Positions 8,504 through 14,924 of a stretch of 15,104 nucleotides of DNA are shown here, in pieces (position 1 is the first letter of the stretch; each line of letters opens with the position of its first letter). The translations under genes and the position numbers were made by a program. The DNA comes from Actinomycetota bacterium (GTDB taxonomy: Bacteria > Actinomycetota > Actinomycetes > S36-B12), in the NCBI GenBank assembly GCA_003456155.1, contig DMPC01000035.1, positions 16,367 through 31,470 on the forward strand, written 5' to 3'. The notes beneath the pieces were generated by a model. The model did not search any database and was not told where the DNA came from. It saw nothing but the letters and a program-made list of their open reading frames with translations.

Positions 8504-8920
8504 TCAACCCTCCGGCTTGTAGGCGACGGCCTGAATCTCGATGAGCAGGTCCGGATGCGGCAGTTCCCGGACGGCAATGGTCGTGCGGGTCGGGCCGGTC
8601 TCATCGAAGAACTGGGCGTAGGTCTCGTTGTAGGCGTCGAAGTCGGCCATGTCGGCCAGGTAGGACGTCACCTGGACGAGGTCGGCAAGGTCGGCGCCTG
8701 CCGCGTTCAGGATGTCCCGGATGTTCTCGATTACCGCTGCCGTCTGCAGTCGTACGTCCAGAACCTTGACGCCGTCGACCATGTCGACGCCGACGAAGGT
8801 GTCATCCGGTCGACGGCTCGACGTGCCTGAGACGTAGATGAAGTCCCCGGCGCGCTTGGCATGGGGGAAGCGTCCGCGTGGCTTGGCCTTGCCGTCGACG
8901 AGATGGCTGCTGGTGCTCAT
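8504..8920 (-). CDS. amnD: RidA/YjgF-family 2-aminomuconate deaminase
   Basis: RidA-family protein of 138 aa that probably hydrolyses 2-aminomuconate to 4-oxalocrotonate (2-hydroxymuconate) and ammonia. Sequence features typical of the aminomuconate-deaminase branch are PRGRFPHAKRAGDFIYVSG, TSSRRPDD and DETGPTRTTIAV. The RidA active-site pair is Arg112 (TRTT) and Glu128 (LIEIQAVAYK). Two ATGs are adjacent. The one at 8920 has AAGGGG with 6-base spacing; the one at 8923 forms an ATGA overlap with the monooxygenase stop but has only 3 bases of spacing. The product differs by one Met. Its setting between kynurenine monooxygenase and hydroxyanthranilate dioxygenase supports the specific role over generic imine-deaminase housekeeping. 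Confidence 0.92.
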   Translation of the reverse strand: MSTSSHLVDGKAKPRGRFPHAKRAGDFIYVSGTSSRRPDDTFVGVDMVDGVKVLDVRLQTAAVIENIRDILNAAGADLADLVQVTSYLADMADFDAYNETYAQFFDETGPTRTTIAVRELPHPDLLIEIQAVAYKPEG

Positions 8921-10257
8921 CATGTGCCCCTTCGGCCGACCCGGCTGAGCACACCGACCGCCGTGCCGACGGCGAGGGCACCGACGCCGGCCGCTGTCGC
9001 GAGGAGCGTGCTGCGCTGACGGCGGTCGCGCTCGATCACCTCGGCGTAGGGAATCGTCGTGAACGAGACCATCTCGTAGCGGGAGAGGTACCTGCCGGGC
9101 AGGAGCCTCTCGAGGGCATGCTCGACCTTCTTGGCCGCCCGGAAGGCGGGGGAGGCGACCTTGTCCCGCATCTCGATGAAGTTGTCCTGCGCCAGCCAGG
9201 CGATCGCCTCGGCATTGGGTCTCCTGCGCTGCTGGTAGAGCGGCAGGGCCAGTCTCCAGTCGTCCTCGGTCTCGTCGAGGCATCGATCCAGTTCGACGAC
9301 ATCCTCGAATCCCGAGTTCGCGCCCTGCCCGAAGAAGGGGAGGATCGCATGCGCGGCATCACCGATGAGGGCGACCTTGCCGTCCGCCTGCCAGGGGTCG
9401 ACGTGGAGCGTGGAGAGCAGCCCGTTCGGATTGGCCAGGTAGTCCTCGACCAGTGTGGGCATGAGCGGGAGGGCGTCGGGATAGACCTCGGCGAAGTGGG
9501 CGGTGATGGACTCCGGCGTCGTGAGGGCCTCGAGGTCGGCTCGGGGCCAGAACAGCGTGCACGTGAAGCTTCGGTCCGGGTTGGGCAGGGCGATCATCAT
9601 CGATGACCCGCGCGGCCAGATGTGGAGGGCGTCGGGGTCCATCGCGAACTCACCGTTGAGGGCAGGAATCGTGAGTTCCTTGTAGCTGTGATCCTCTGGC
9701 TCCTGGGTGACGGTGATGCGTCCGGCGTCCGCGAGGGACTGGCGAACGGCACTGGCGTAGCCGTCCGACCCCAGGACGATGTCGGGCTCGACCACCTCGA
9801 GCTCGTCGCCGCGAGCGAGGGCGAGGCTGTTGGTTCCCAGGCCGTACGCCGTGGTGCGAACGTCGAAGTGCAGCGTGACACCGGGCGTCGCCTCTGCTGC
9901 ATCGAGCAGCGTCTCGTTCAGGGCGCCTCGACCGATGGAGTTGATCGCCCGTTCACCGCTGGCCGAGTACGACTGGAAGGTGAGGCGTCCGGCCTGGTCA
10001 TGCATCATCCGGCCGTGCATCGGCAGAGCGGGAGCCATGACCGAGTCGACCAGGTCGATGCGGCGCAGGGCGTCGAGGCCCCGCTCGGACAGGGCCAGAT
10101 TGATGGAGCGGCCTTGCTCGGCCGCGTGGCTGCGGGGATCGTGACGCCGTTCATAGACGTCGACCCGATAGCCGCGCCGGCCGAGGTAGCACGCGAGGAG
10201 TGAGCCCACGAGGCCGCCGCCCACGATGGCTACCCGGGTCTGGTTCGGCGCGCTCAT
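8920..10257 (-). CDS. kmo: Kynurenine 3-monooxygenase with C-terminal membrane segment
   Basis: Flavin-dependent aromatic hydroxylase of 445 aa that converts L-kynurenine to 3-hydroxykynurenine with NADPH and oxygen. It has the N-terminal FAD motif GGGLVGSLLACYLGRRGY, the KMO-typical RSINLALSERG segment (about 51-61), the DG motif in GSDGYASAVR, and the GD motif GDAAHAILPFFGQGANSGFED (split here by family numbering about 297-317). The last about 30 residues are a hydrophobic Ala/Gly/Val stretch (about 416-438) flanked by Arg residues, resembling the tail anchor of mitochondrial KMO rather than a soluble bacterial enzyme. The ATG at 10257 overlaps the kynureninase stop as ATGA; a GGAG lies about 10 bases upstream. 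Confidence 0.95.
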   Translation of the reverse strand: MSAPNQTRVAIVGGGLVGSLLACYLGRRGYRVDVYERRHDPRSHAAEQGRSINLALSERGLDALRRIDLVDSVMAPALPMHGRMMHDQAGRLTFQSYSASGERAINSIGRGALNETLLDAAEATPGVTLHFDVRTTAYGLGTNSLALARGDELEVVEPDIVLGSDGYASAVRQSLADAGRITVTQEPEDHSYKELTIPALNGEFAMDPDALHIWPRGSSMMIALPNPDRSFTCTLFWPRADLEALTTPESITAHFAEVYPDALPLMPTLVEDYLANPNGLLSTLHVDPWQADGKVALIGDAAHAILPFFGQGANSGFEDVVELDRCLDETEDDWRLALPLYQQRRRPNAEAIAWLAQDNFIEMRDKVASPAFRAAKKVEHALERLLPGRYLSRYEMVSFTTIPYAEVIERDRRQRSTLLATAAGVGALAVGTAVGVLSRVGRRGT

Positions 10258-11543
10258 CCGAGGCTCTCTCCTGTCAGCTCCTGGCTCATGGCCTCGGCGG
10301 CACGCCAGCAGTCGTGGAAGGTGCAGTACAGGGGTGCCGGGGCGAGACGGACGATGTCGGGTCGACGGTCATCCGCGACGACCCCCCAGTTGTCGCTCAG
10401 GCGGTCGGTGAGGTTGTCGGCATCGACGGCAACCCGCACGGAGATCTGCGCCCCGTGCCGATCGTCCTCGGGGGGAGTCACGATCTCCAGCGACCCCCGA
10501 TCGGCGAGGTCGGTCAACAGCTCCCTGAGATAGGCGGTGAGCCGGAGGCTGCGATCGCGCAGCGCGTCCATCCCCACGTCGTCGAAGATCTGCAGAGAGG
10601 TGCGCACGGGACCCATCGCCATAATCGGCGGATTAGACAGGGACCATGCGTCGGCGCTGGCCTGAGGCTCGGACTCGGGGTGCATCTCGAAGCGGGTGGC
10701 GGGGTCGGTGCTCCACCAGCCCTCGAGTCGGGGGAGCGTGGGGTCGTCCAGGTGCCGCTCGTGCACGAAGGCTCCGGCCACGGCCCCTGGTCCGGCGTTG
10801 AGGTACTTGTAGGAGCACCACGCGGCGAAGTCGACGTCCCAGTCATGCAGCCGCAGCGGGATGTTGCCCGCCGCGTGGGCCAGGTCCCAGCCGACGACGG
10901 CACCGATCTCATGGCCGGCGGCCGTGATGACTGGGATGTCCATCACCTCGCCCGAGAAGTAGTTCACGCCTCCGATCATCACGACGGCGATGGAGTGAGC
11001 GTGGTCGTTGAGGGTCGCGATCACGTCCTCGGTGCGGAGCACATCCTCGCCGGGACGGGGGCGCAGCCGCAGGACAGCGGTGTCGGGGTCGTGGCCGCGG
11101 AAGGCGACGTGGCTTCGCACGGCGTACGAGTCGGACGAGAAGGCGCGATCCTCGATGACGATGCGATGGCGGATGGGCGTGGGTCGGTAGAAGCTGGCCA
11201 GCAGCAGGTGGAGGTTCACCGTCAGCGAGTTCATGATGACGACCTCGCGGGGGAGCGCCCCCACCAGTCGAGCGGCCGGGTCGCGCAGCTCCTCGTGGTA
11301 CGGGAACCAGGGCCGGTCTGCCTCCAGGTGCCCGTGCACCCCGTACTGCTCCCAGGCATCGAGATCTGCCATGAGCTCGGCGCGGGTCGCGCGCGGCTGG
11401 AGCCCGAGGGAGTTCCCCGCGAGATAGGCGGTCAGGGGGAACGAGCCCCCCACCGCGGGTGGAATGAGGAAGTCGTCGCGTCTGAGGGCGGGATCGGGGA
11501 TGCCGTCGAGCGCGATCGCCCTGTCCTCACGCGTGTCGACCAT
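10254..11543 (-). CDS. kynU: Kynureninase
   Basis: PLP-dependent hydrolase of 429 aa that cleaves 3-hydroxykynurenine (or kynurenine) to 3-hydroxyanthranilate (or anthranilate) and alanine. Recognisable family segments are YLAGNSLGLQP (40-50), MNSLTVNLHLLL (104-115), GWDLAHAAGN with the PLP-contacting Asp220, and SYKYLNAGPGA, where Lys246 is the Schiff-base lysine. The ATG at 11543 was chosen; it follows the formamidase stop by 4 bases with GAGGG immediately upstream. An in-frame TTG at 11555 would add 4 residues and overlap the formamidase by 8 bases. The product feeds the downstream dioxygenase. Presence of KMO in the operon implies 3-hydroxykynurenine as the main substrate. Confidence 0.96.
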   Translation of the reverse strand: MVDTREDRAIALDGIPDPALRRDDFLIPPAVGGSFPLTAYLAGNSLGLQPRATRAELMADLDAWEQYGVHGHLEADRPWFPYHEELRDPAARLVGALPREVVIMNSLTVNLHLLLASFYRPTPIRHRIVIEDRAFSSDSYAVRSHVAFRGHDPDTAVLRLRPRPGEDVLRTEDVIATLNDHAHSIAVVMIGGVNYFSGEVMDIPVITAAGHEIGAVVGWDLAHAAGNIPLRLHDWDVDFAAWCSYKYLNAGPGAVAGAFVHERHLDDPTLPRLEGWWSTDPATRFEMHPESEPQASADAWSLSNPPIMAMGPVRTSLQIFDDVGMDALRDRSLRLTAYLRELLTDLADRGSLEIVTPPEDDRHGAQISVRVAVDADNLTDRLSDNWGVVADDRRPDIVRLAPAPLYCTFHDCWRAAEAMSQELTGESLG

Positions 11544-11547
11544 GCCC

Positions 11548-12288
11548 TCATTCAATACCGGCGGCGGCGGCGATGCCCCGCAGTTCGGCGATCACGGCGG
11601 GCCATGCCGCACTGGTCGGGTCGATGAGCCCGAAGTGCCCGACACCCTCGAGCAGACTGAGGTCGGCGCCCGCATGGCGGGTGAAGGACTCCGAGAGCGC
11701 CGGGGGCACGAGTTCGTCGCAGTCCCCGTGGAGGACGACGATCGGGTATCGAGCAGGAACCGAGAGGGACGGGTCGAGGTCGGGGCGCTCTGCGGCCGTC
11801 GCGCCGAGGAAGGCACCGACGGCATCGTCGTCCAGCTGCAGCTCGTCGGCCAGGCGCAGGTCGGCGACAGGAGCGAGGGCCAGGCACCCACGGACGTCAG
11901 GCTCACCCGCCACGAGCAGGGCGAGGTGTCCGCCCGCGGAGTGGCCCACGAGGAGGACCGGGCCTGCGGGCAGCGGGGTGGCTCCTCGGGCAACGGCCCG
12001 GATGGCGGCAGCGACGTCGTCCACCATGGCGTCCGGGTCACCCGGGGTACGCCGGTACTCGATCAGGGCGGTGGGGTACCCCGCCGCGGCCAGAGCGAAT
12101 GCTGCGGATCGGGCATGGGTGCGGTCGTACTCCGGGCGCCAGTAGCCGCCATGGATGAGGACGACCGCCGGAAGCCCGGAGCCGGTTGCGGGGTAGCAGT
12201 CGATGACCTGATCGGGATCCGCGCCGTAGTGAGGCGTCGCGGCCGGCAGGGGTGCTGGGCGCGTCAGCACACTGCGATCCTCGGCCAC
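11548..12288 (-). CDS. Alpha/beta-hydrolase kynurenine formamidase, AFMID type
   Basis: Serine hydrolase of 246 aa, predicted to hydrolyse N-formyl-L-kynurenine to kynurenine and formate. It has an oxyanion-hole motif HGGYW (46-50), the form typical of eukaryotic arylformamidase (AFMID/Bna7), a nucleophile elbow GHSAGG with Ser117, and probable partners Asp191 (HGDCDELVP) and His218 (GVGHFG). It is not the metal-dependent cyclase-family KynB found in many bacterial kynurenine operons. The start is GTG at 12288; no strong ribosome site is visible and the leader to the divergent gene is only 37 bases. It is the first gene of the - strand block, so the operon promoter should lie in or just beyond this gap. 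The functional call rests on the operon and HGGYW; the fold alone would also fit other esterases. Confidence 0.85.
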   Translation of the reverse strand: MAEDRSVLTRPAPLPAATPHYGADPDQVIDCYPATGSGLPAVVLIHGGYWRPEYDRTHARSAAFALAAAGYPTALIEYRRTPGDPDAMVDDVAAAIRAVARGATPLPAGPVLLVGHSAGGHLALLVAGEPDVRGCLALAPVADLRLADELQLDDDAVGAFLGATAAERPDLDPSLSVPARYPIVVLHGDCDELVPPALSESFTRHAGADLSLLEGVGHFGLIDPTSAAWPAVIAELRGIAAAAGIE

Positions 12289-12294
12289 CGCCTG

Positions 12295-12300
12295 AGTATG
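12295..12300 (-). promoter_or_regulatory. Possible -10 element of the kynurenine operon
   Basis: Read on the - strand the hexamer is CATACT, ending 6 bases before the GTG of the formamidase gene. It would give a transcript with almost no leader, a common arrangement in actinobacteria. No convincing -35 is seen and the first base departs from TANNNT, so this is a weak call. Confidence 0.2.
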
Positions 12301-12310
12301 CCGTCCGACC

Positions 12311-12316
12311 TACACT
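12311..12316 (+). promoter_or_regulatory. Possible -10 element of the CPBP protease gene
   Basis: The hexamer TACACT lies 9 bases upstream of the ATG at 12326. Transcription would start within a few bases of the ATG, giving a leaderless or nearly leaderless mRNA, which agrees with the absence of a clear Shine-Dalgarno. No -35 match is evident. Confidence 0.35.
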
Positions 12317-12325
12317 GGCGGGACG

Positions 12326-13159
12326 ATGTTCGAGCTCGTCTACCCGGCCCAGGAGTCCGGGCTGGCCTGGTGGCCGGTCGCGGTCGTCATTGGCACGCTG
12401 ATTGTCCTCAACGTCGTCAACAACCGTGTCGCACCCCAGACCCACTATCTGCTCTGGGCGTTCGGTGGGTCAGTGCTGCTGCTGGCGATCGGCCTGCTCG
12501 ACGGCAACTCCTGGACCGACATGGGCTTGGGCTGGGGCTACCTGATTCCCGGCCTGATCTGGGCGGCGGCAAGCATCGGGCTCGTCACCGCTGTCTACCT
12601 CGTGGGCTCGGCGTTCAAGCGGACCCGCACTGCCTTCCATGACGATCGGATGAGCGACCTCAGCGGCGGTCGGATGGTCTTCCAGGCCCTCGTCGAGGTG
12701 CCGTTCGGCACCGTGCTGCTGGAGGAGATCGCCTTCCGGGCCGTGCTGCTGTCGATGCTGATCCGTCGCTTCGGTCTGGTGTGGGGGATAGTCCTGTCAG
12801 CCCTGCTCTTCGGCCTGTGGCACATCCTGCCCAGCATCGGCACCCACGAGCAGAACCCCGCACTCGGCTCGGTTGTGGGGGAGGGTCGACGCGGCAACAT
12901 CATCGCGGTTGCGCTGAGCGTCCTGACGACCTCGATCGCCGGCGTGCTGTTCGGCTTCCTGCGGCTGCTGTCCGGCAGCGTGCTCGCCCCGATGGGGCTG
13001 CACTGGGCGACGAACGGGCTCGGCTACGCCTTCTCGTGGCTGCTCATCAGGGAGCGGGACCGGCGCCGCGAGCGTCATCGCCGCGCTGTCCGGGAGAAGC
13101 TCGATCAGCGCCGGCGTGAGGCCGAGGCCGAGGGCGATCCGGACTCCGGGGGCGAATGA
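12326..13159 (+). CDS. CPBP family intramembrane glutamic endopeptidase (CAAX/Abi type)
   Basis: Multi-pass membrane protein of 277 aa. The three active-site motifs of the CPBP family are intact: EEIAFR (Glu133, Glu134, Arg138), FGLWH (Phe162 to His166) and HWATN (His226 to Asn230). Hydrophobic segments occur at about 14-32, 42-58, 72-95, 125-145, 150-168, 190-213 and 225-242. The C-terminal tail (242-277) is very rich in Arg and Glu and is presumably cytoplasmic. Family members act in CAAX-type processing, bacteriocin self-immunity or unknown proteolysis; the substrate cannot be inferred here. The gene diverges from the kynurenine operon across 37 bases. Its stop codon lies inside the first copy of a 22-base direct repeat. 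Confidence 0.9.
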   Translation: MFELVYPAQESGLAWWPVAVVIGTLIVLNVVNNRVAPQTHYLLWAFGGSVLLLAIGLLDGNSWTDMGLGWGYLIPGLIWAAASIGLVTAVYLVGSAFKRTRTAFHDDRMSDLSGGRMVFQALVEVPFGTVLLEEIAFRAVLLSMLIRRFGLVWGIVLSALLFGLWHILPSIGTHEQNPALGSVVGEGRRGNIIAVALSVLTTSIAGVLFGFLRLLSGSVLAPMGLHWATNGLGYAFSWLLIRERDRRRERHRRAVREKLDQRRREAEAEGDPDSGGE

Positions 13160-13192
13160 CCCATGGCGGACCGGATTCCGGGGGCGAATGAC
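13139..13192 (+). repeat. 22-base direct repeat, two copies 32 bases apart
   Basis: Copies at 13139-13160 and 13171-13192 match at 21 of 22 bases (C/T at the sixth base) and share the core CCGGGGGCGAATGAC. The first copy encodes the last residues and stop of the CPBP protease gene. The second lies in the intergenic region and ends in ATGAC, which overlaps the proposed -35 of the DUF3263 promoter. It looks like a small local duplication of a gene end. Confidence 0.85.
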
Positions 13193-13217
13193 AACGGTGG
13201 GATTCACCCCGTAGCAT
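13188..13217 (+). promoter_or_regulatory. Predicted vegetative promoter of the DUF3263 gene
   Basis: A -35-like ATGACA (13188-13193) and a -10-like TAGCAT (13212-13217) are separated by 18 bases. The start of transcription would fall near 13224, leaving a leader of about 45 bases with a good ribosome site (GGAGGGG at 13260-13266). Confidence 0.5.
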
Positions 13218-13268
13218 GGCTCGGGCCGGTCCGATCGAGGGCCCGGAACGGGGTTGATCGGAGGGGCA

Positions 13269-13568
13269 GTGAGGGAAGCCGCGGGTGCCAGCATGGCCGG
13301 TGAGCCGTCGTCGCTCAGTGAGCGCGACCAGCGGCTGCTGGAGTTCGAGCGGCAGTGGTGGAAGTACGCCGGCGCCAAGGAGCAGGCGATCCGCGAGCTG
13401 TTCGACATGAGCGGCACGCGCTACTACCAGATCCTCAACGGCCTGATCGACGATCCGGCAGCCCTGGCCTTCGACCCGATGCTCGTCAAGCGCCTGCGTC
13501 GCATGCGGGCCTCCCGGCAGCGCGCCCGCTCCGCCCGCCGCCTCGGCATGGAGGTCGAGTCGCGGTAG
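13269..13568 (+). CDS. DUF3263 domain protein
   Basis: Small basic protein of about 99 aa belonging to DUF3263, an actinobacterial family of unknown function. The conserved block covers nearly the whole protein: LSERDQRLLEFERQWWKYAG, KEQAIRELFDMSGTRYYQIL, DPMLVKRLRRMRASRQRAR. The middle segment (IRELFDMSGTRYYQILNGLI) resembles a helix-turn-helix, and the Arg-rich C-terminus would suit nucleic-acid binding; both are inferences. GTG at 13269 was chosen because GGAGGGG ends 2 bases before it. TTG at 13254 (longer) and ATG at 13293 (shorter, starting MAGEPSS) are alternatives that leave the domain unchanged. In other actinobacteria, including Mycobacterium tuberculosis, a DUF3263 gene also lies some genes upstream of groEL2, so this end of the window is conserved backbone. 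Confidence 0.88.
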   Translation: MREAAGASMAGEPSSLSERDQRLLEFERQWWKYAGAKEQAIRELFDMSGTRYYQILNGLIDDPAALAFDPMLVKRLRRMRASRQRARSARRLGMEVESR

Positions 13569-13591
13569 TCCGGGGGCATGTCACTACCGCG
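13561..13591. repeat. 9-bp perfect inverted repeat over the DUF3263 stop codon
   Basis: CGCGGTAGT (13561-13569) pairs exactly with ACTACCGCG (13583-13591) across a 13-base loop. It overlaps the DUF3263 stop codon and lies about 20 bases upstream of the proposed -10 of the next gene. It has no U tract. It could be a weak terminator or an operator for the solute-binding protein gene; the sequence does not decide. Confidence 0.45.
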
Positions 13592-13611
13592 CCCCTCACG
13601 CATGTCGACCG

Positions 13612-13617
13612 TACGAT
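13612..13617 (+). promoter_or_regulatory. Possible -10 element of the solute-binding protein gene
   Basis: TACGAT fits TANNAT. Transcription from it would start near 13624, just inside the longest reading frame (ATG 13621), which argues for translation from the GTG at 13648 instead. No clear -35 is seen. Confidence 0.35.
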
Positions 13618-13647
13618 GACATGGAGCGACAAGGTGGGGGTGGTGCA

Positions 13648-14898
13648 GTGCGTGGGATGACGCGGATGATCGCGGGAGCAGTGGCGGCGATGGTCGCTGC
13701 CGCTGGTGTCGTGGCGGCGCCGGCACAGGCAGCCGACGGCATCGTCATCTGGTCCGATGCGGCTCACGCCCCCGTGCTGCGCGAACTCCTCCCCGATGGC
13801 TACAAGGGCACTCCGGTGACCGTTGTGGAGAAGGACATGTCCACCGTGCGGGCTGACCTCGCGGGGATCGGGGCGAGGAACGCCCCGGACATCCTCTGGG
13901 GTGATCTGACCTGGACCGGGGAGCTGGTCGACGCGGGCCTGCTGCTGCCGCTCACGCTGAAGAAGAAGGTGCGAGCCCAGTTCCGGCCGAACGTGCTGGC
14001 GGGCTCGGTCGTCGCAGGCAAGCAGTTCGGGCTGCCGGTCCAGATCAGCAACCTCGCGCTGGTGACCAACACGACCCTGGTGCCGACCCAGCCTCGGACC
14101 TTTGCCGAGCTCAGCGATCTGGCCCTGAAGCTGGCGAAGAACAAGAAGAAGGTCACGATCCCCTTCGCCCTGGCCCAGGGGGAGGGGACGTCGCCGTGGA
14201 CGACTTATCCGCTGTTCAGCGGGCTCGGTGGCTACCTGTTCGGCCGGAGCTCGGACGGCAGCCTCGACGTCGCTGATGTCGGGCTGTCGAACCCGGTGTT
14301 CCGGGGCAACGCCACGACGCTCGACGGCTGGAACGACAGTGGCCTGATCAGCTCGACGCTCTCCGCCGAGCAGGCCCGCAAGGCCTTCGCCGAGGGCAAG
14401 TCCCCCTTCTGGCTGGCGGGCCCCGAGGAGCTGCAGTCGCTGCTGGACCTCACGTTCGCCTACCGGATCGGCTCGATCCCGCCGGTGACCTCCTCCTTGA
14501 AGACGTCACCGCTGCTGACGATCCAGGGCTTCATGCTGACGACGTTCGCCACCAAGCACGGGGTGGAGGAGCAGGCCGAGGCGCTCGTCTCGTCCCTCCT
14601 GGCCCGGGAGGCCGCGCAGCAGAAGCTCGCGGCCGCCTCCGGCCTCTACCCCGCCAACACCAAGGCCGCGGAGTCGGTCGCCACGGGCGGCGGCCGGATC
14701 CGGGCGATCGGCAACGCGGGGGCCGACGGAGTCCCGATGCCGAACGTCCCGCAGGCCGGGGTGCTCTGGGAGCCGTACGCGCTCGCCTGGCTGGAGTCGA
14801 CCGCTGGGGCCAAGGCCACGCCGGCGATGAAGGCCTTCCGGGCAGCGCAGCGCTCCGCCCTGGCTGCCCTGCAGGGGGGAACCGTTCCGACGGAGTAG
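13648..14898 (+). CDS. Secreted ABC-type solute-binding protein, MalE-like
   Basis: Extracellular substrate-binding protein of 416 aa (from GTG 13648), of the bacterial extracellular protein family 1 (maltose/sugar-binding) type. It begins with a short basic region and a long Ala/Val-rich hydrophobic core, with a probable signal peptidase I site after APAQA, before ADGIVIWSDA. The mature part shows the family pattern: IVIWSDAAHAPVL at the start, DILWGDLTWTGELVDAGLLLPL about 65 residues on, GKQFGLPVQISNLALVTN, and a C-terminal SGLYPANTKAAES. There is no lipobox cysteine, so it is predicted to be released rather than lipid-anchored. No permease or ATPase gene is adjacent. GTG 13648 was chosen for the purine-rich GGTGGGGG upstream; ATG 13621 (425 aa) and ATG 13657 (413 aa) are alternatives. 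The ligand is unknown; sugar or oligosaccharide is likely by family. Confidence 0.88.
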   Translation: MRGMTRMIAGAVAAMVAAAGVVAAPAQAADGIVIWSDAAHAPVLRELLPDGYKGTPVTVVEKDMSTVRADLAGIGARNAPDILWGDLTWTGELVDAGLLLPLTLKKKVRAQFRPNVLAGSVVAGKQFGLPVQISNLALVTNTTLVPTQPRTFAELSDLALKLAKNKKKVTIPFALAQGEGTSPWTTYPLFSGLGGYLFGRSSDGSLDVADVGLSNPVFRGNATTLDGWNDSGLISSTLSAEQARKAFAEGKSPFWLAGPEELQSLLDLTFAYRIGSIPPVTSSLKTSPLLTIQGFMLTTFATKHGVEEQAEALVSSLLAREAAQQKLAAASGLYPANTKAAESVATGGGRIRAIGNAGADGVPMPNVPQAGVLWEPYALAWLESTAGAKATPAMKAFRAAQRSALAALQGGTVPTE

Positions 14899-14900
14899 AG

Positions 14901-14920
14901 CAGCGCCCCCGGGGCCGCTG
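14901..14920 (+). terminator. Possible GC-rich hairpin after the solute-binding protein gene
   Basis: The 20-base segment is an imperfect palindrome: CAGCG pairs with CGCTG, with a C-C mismatch and an inner CC/GG around a CCGG loop. It begins 3 bases after the stop at 14898. There is no T run after it (TGGATTTG), so termination strength is doubtful. Confidence 0.35.
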
Positions 14921-14924
14921 TGGA

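Noticed and set aside
4864..8544. Several + strand open frames of 186-401 codons across the kinase, ACMSD and dioxygenase genes
   Set aside because: All lie opposite genes with complete family motifs and overlapping start/stop junctions, so they are shadows.
10200..11627. A 475-codon open frame on the + strand
   Set aside because: It is antisense to kynureninase, whose active-site motifs are intact; the composition is Gly/Val/Glu/His-rich as expected of a mirror frame.
822..12288. A mobile or horizontally acquired island
   Set aside because: There is no integrase, transposase, tRNA target or flanking repeat, and base composition looks like that of the neighbouring backbone genes.
13139..13192. 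The 22-base repeats as a minimal CRISPR array
   Set aside because: There are only two copies with a 10-base gap, and one copy is inside a coding sequence; no cas genes are present.
13221..13246. A CGGGCC/GGCCCG hairpin in the DUF3263 leader as a riboswitch or attenuator
   Set aside because: It has only six or seven base pairs with a 12-base loop and no alternative structure; expected by chance at this GC content.
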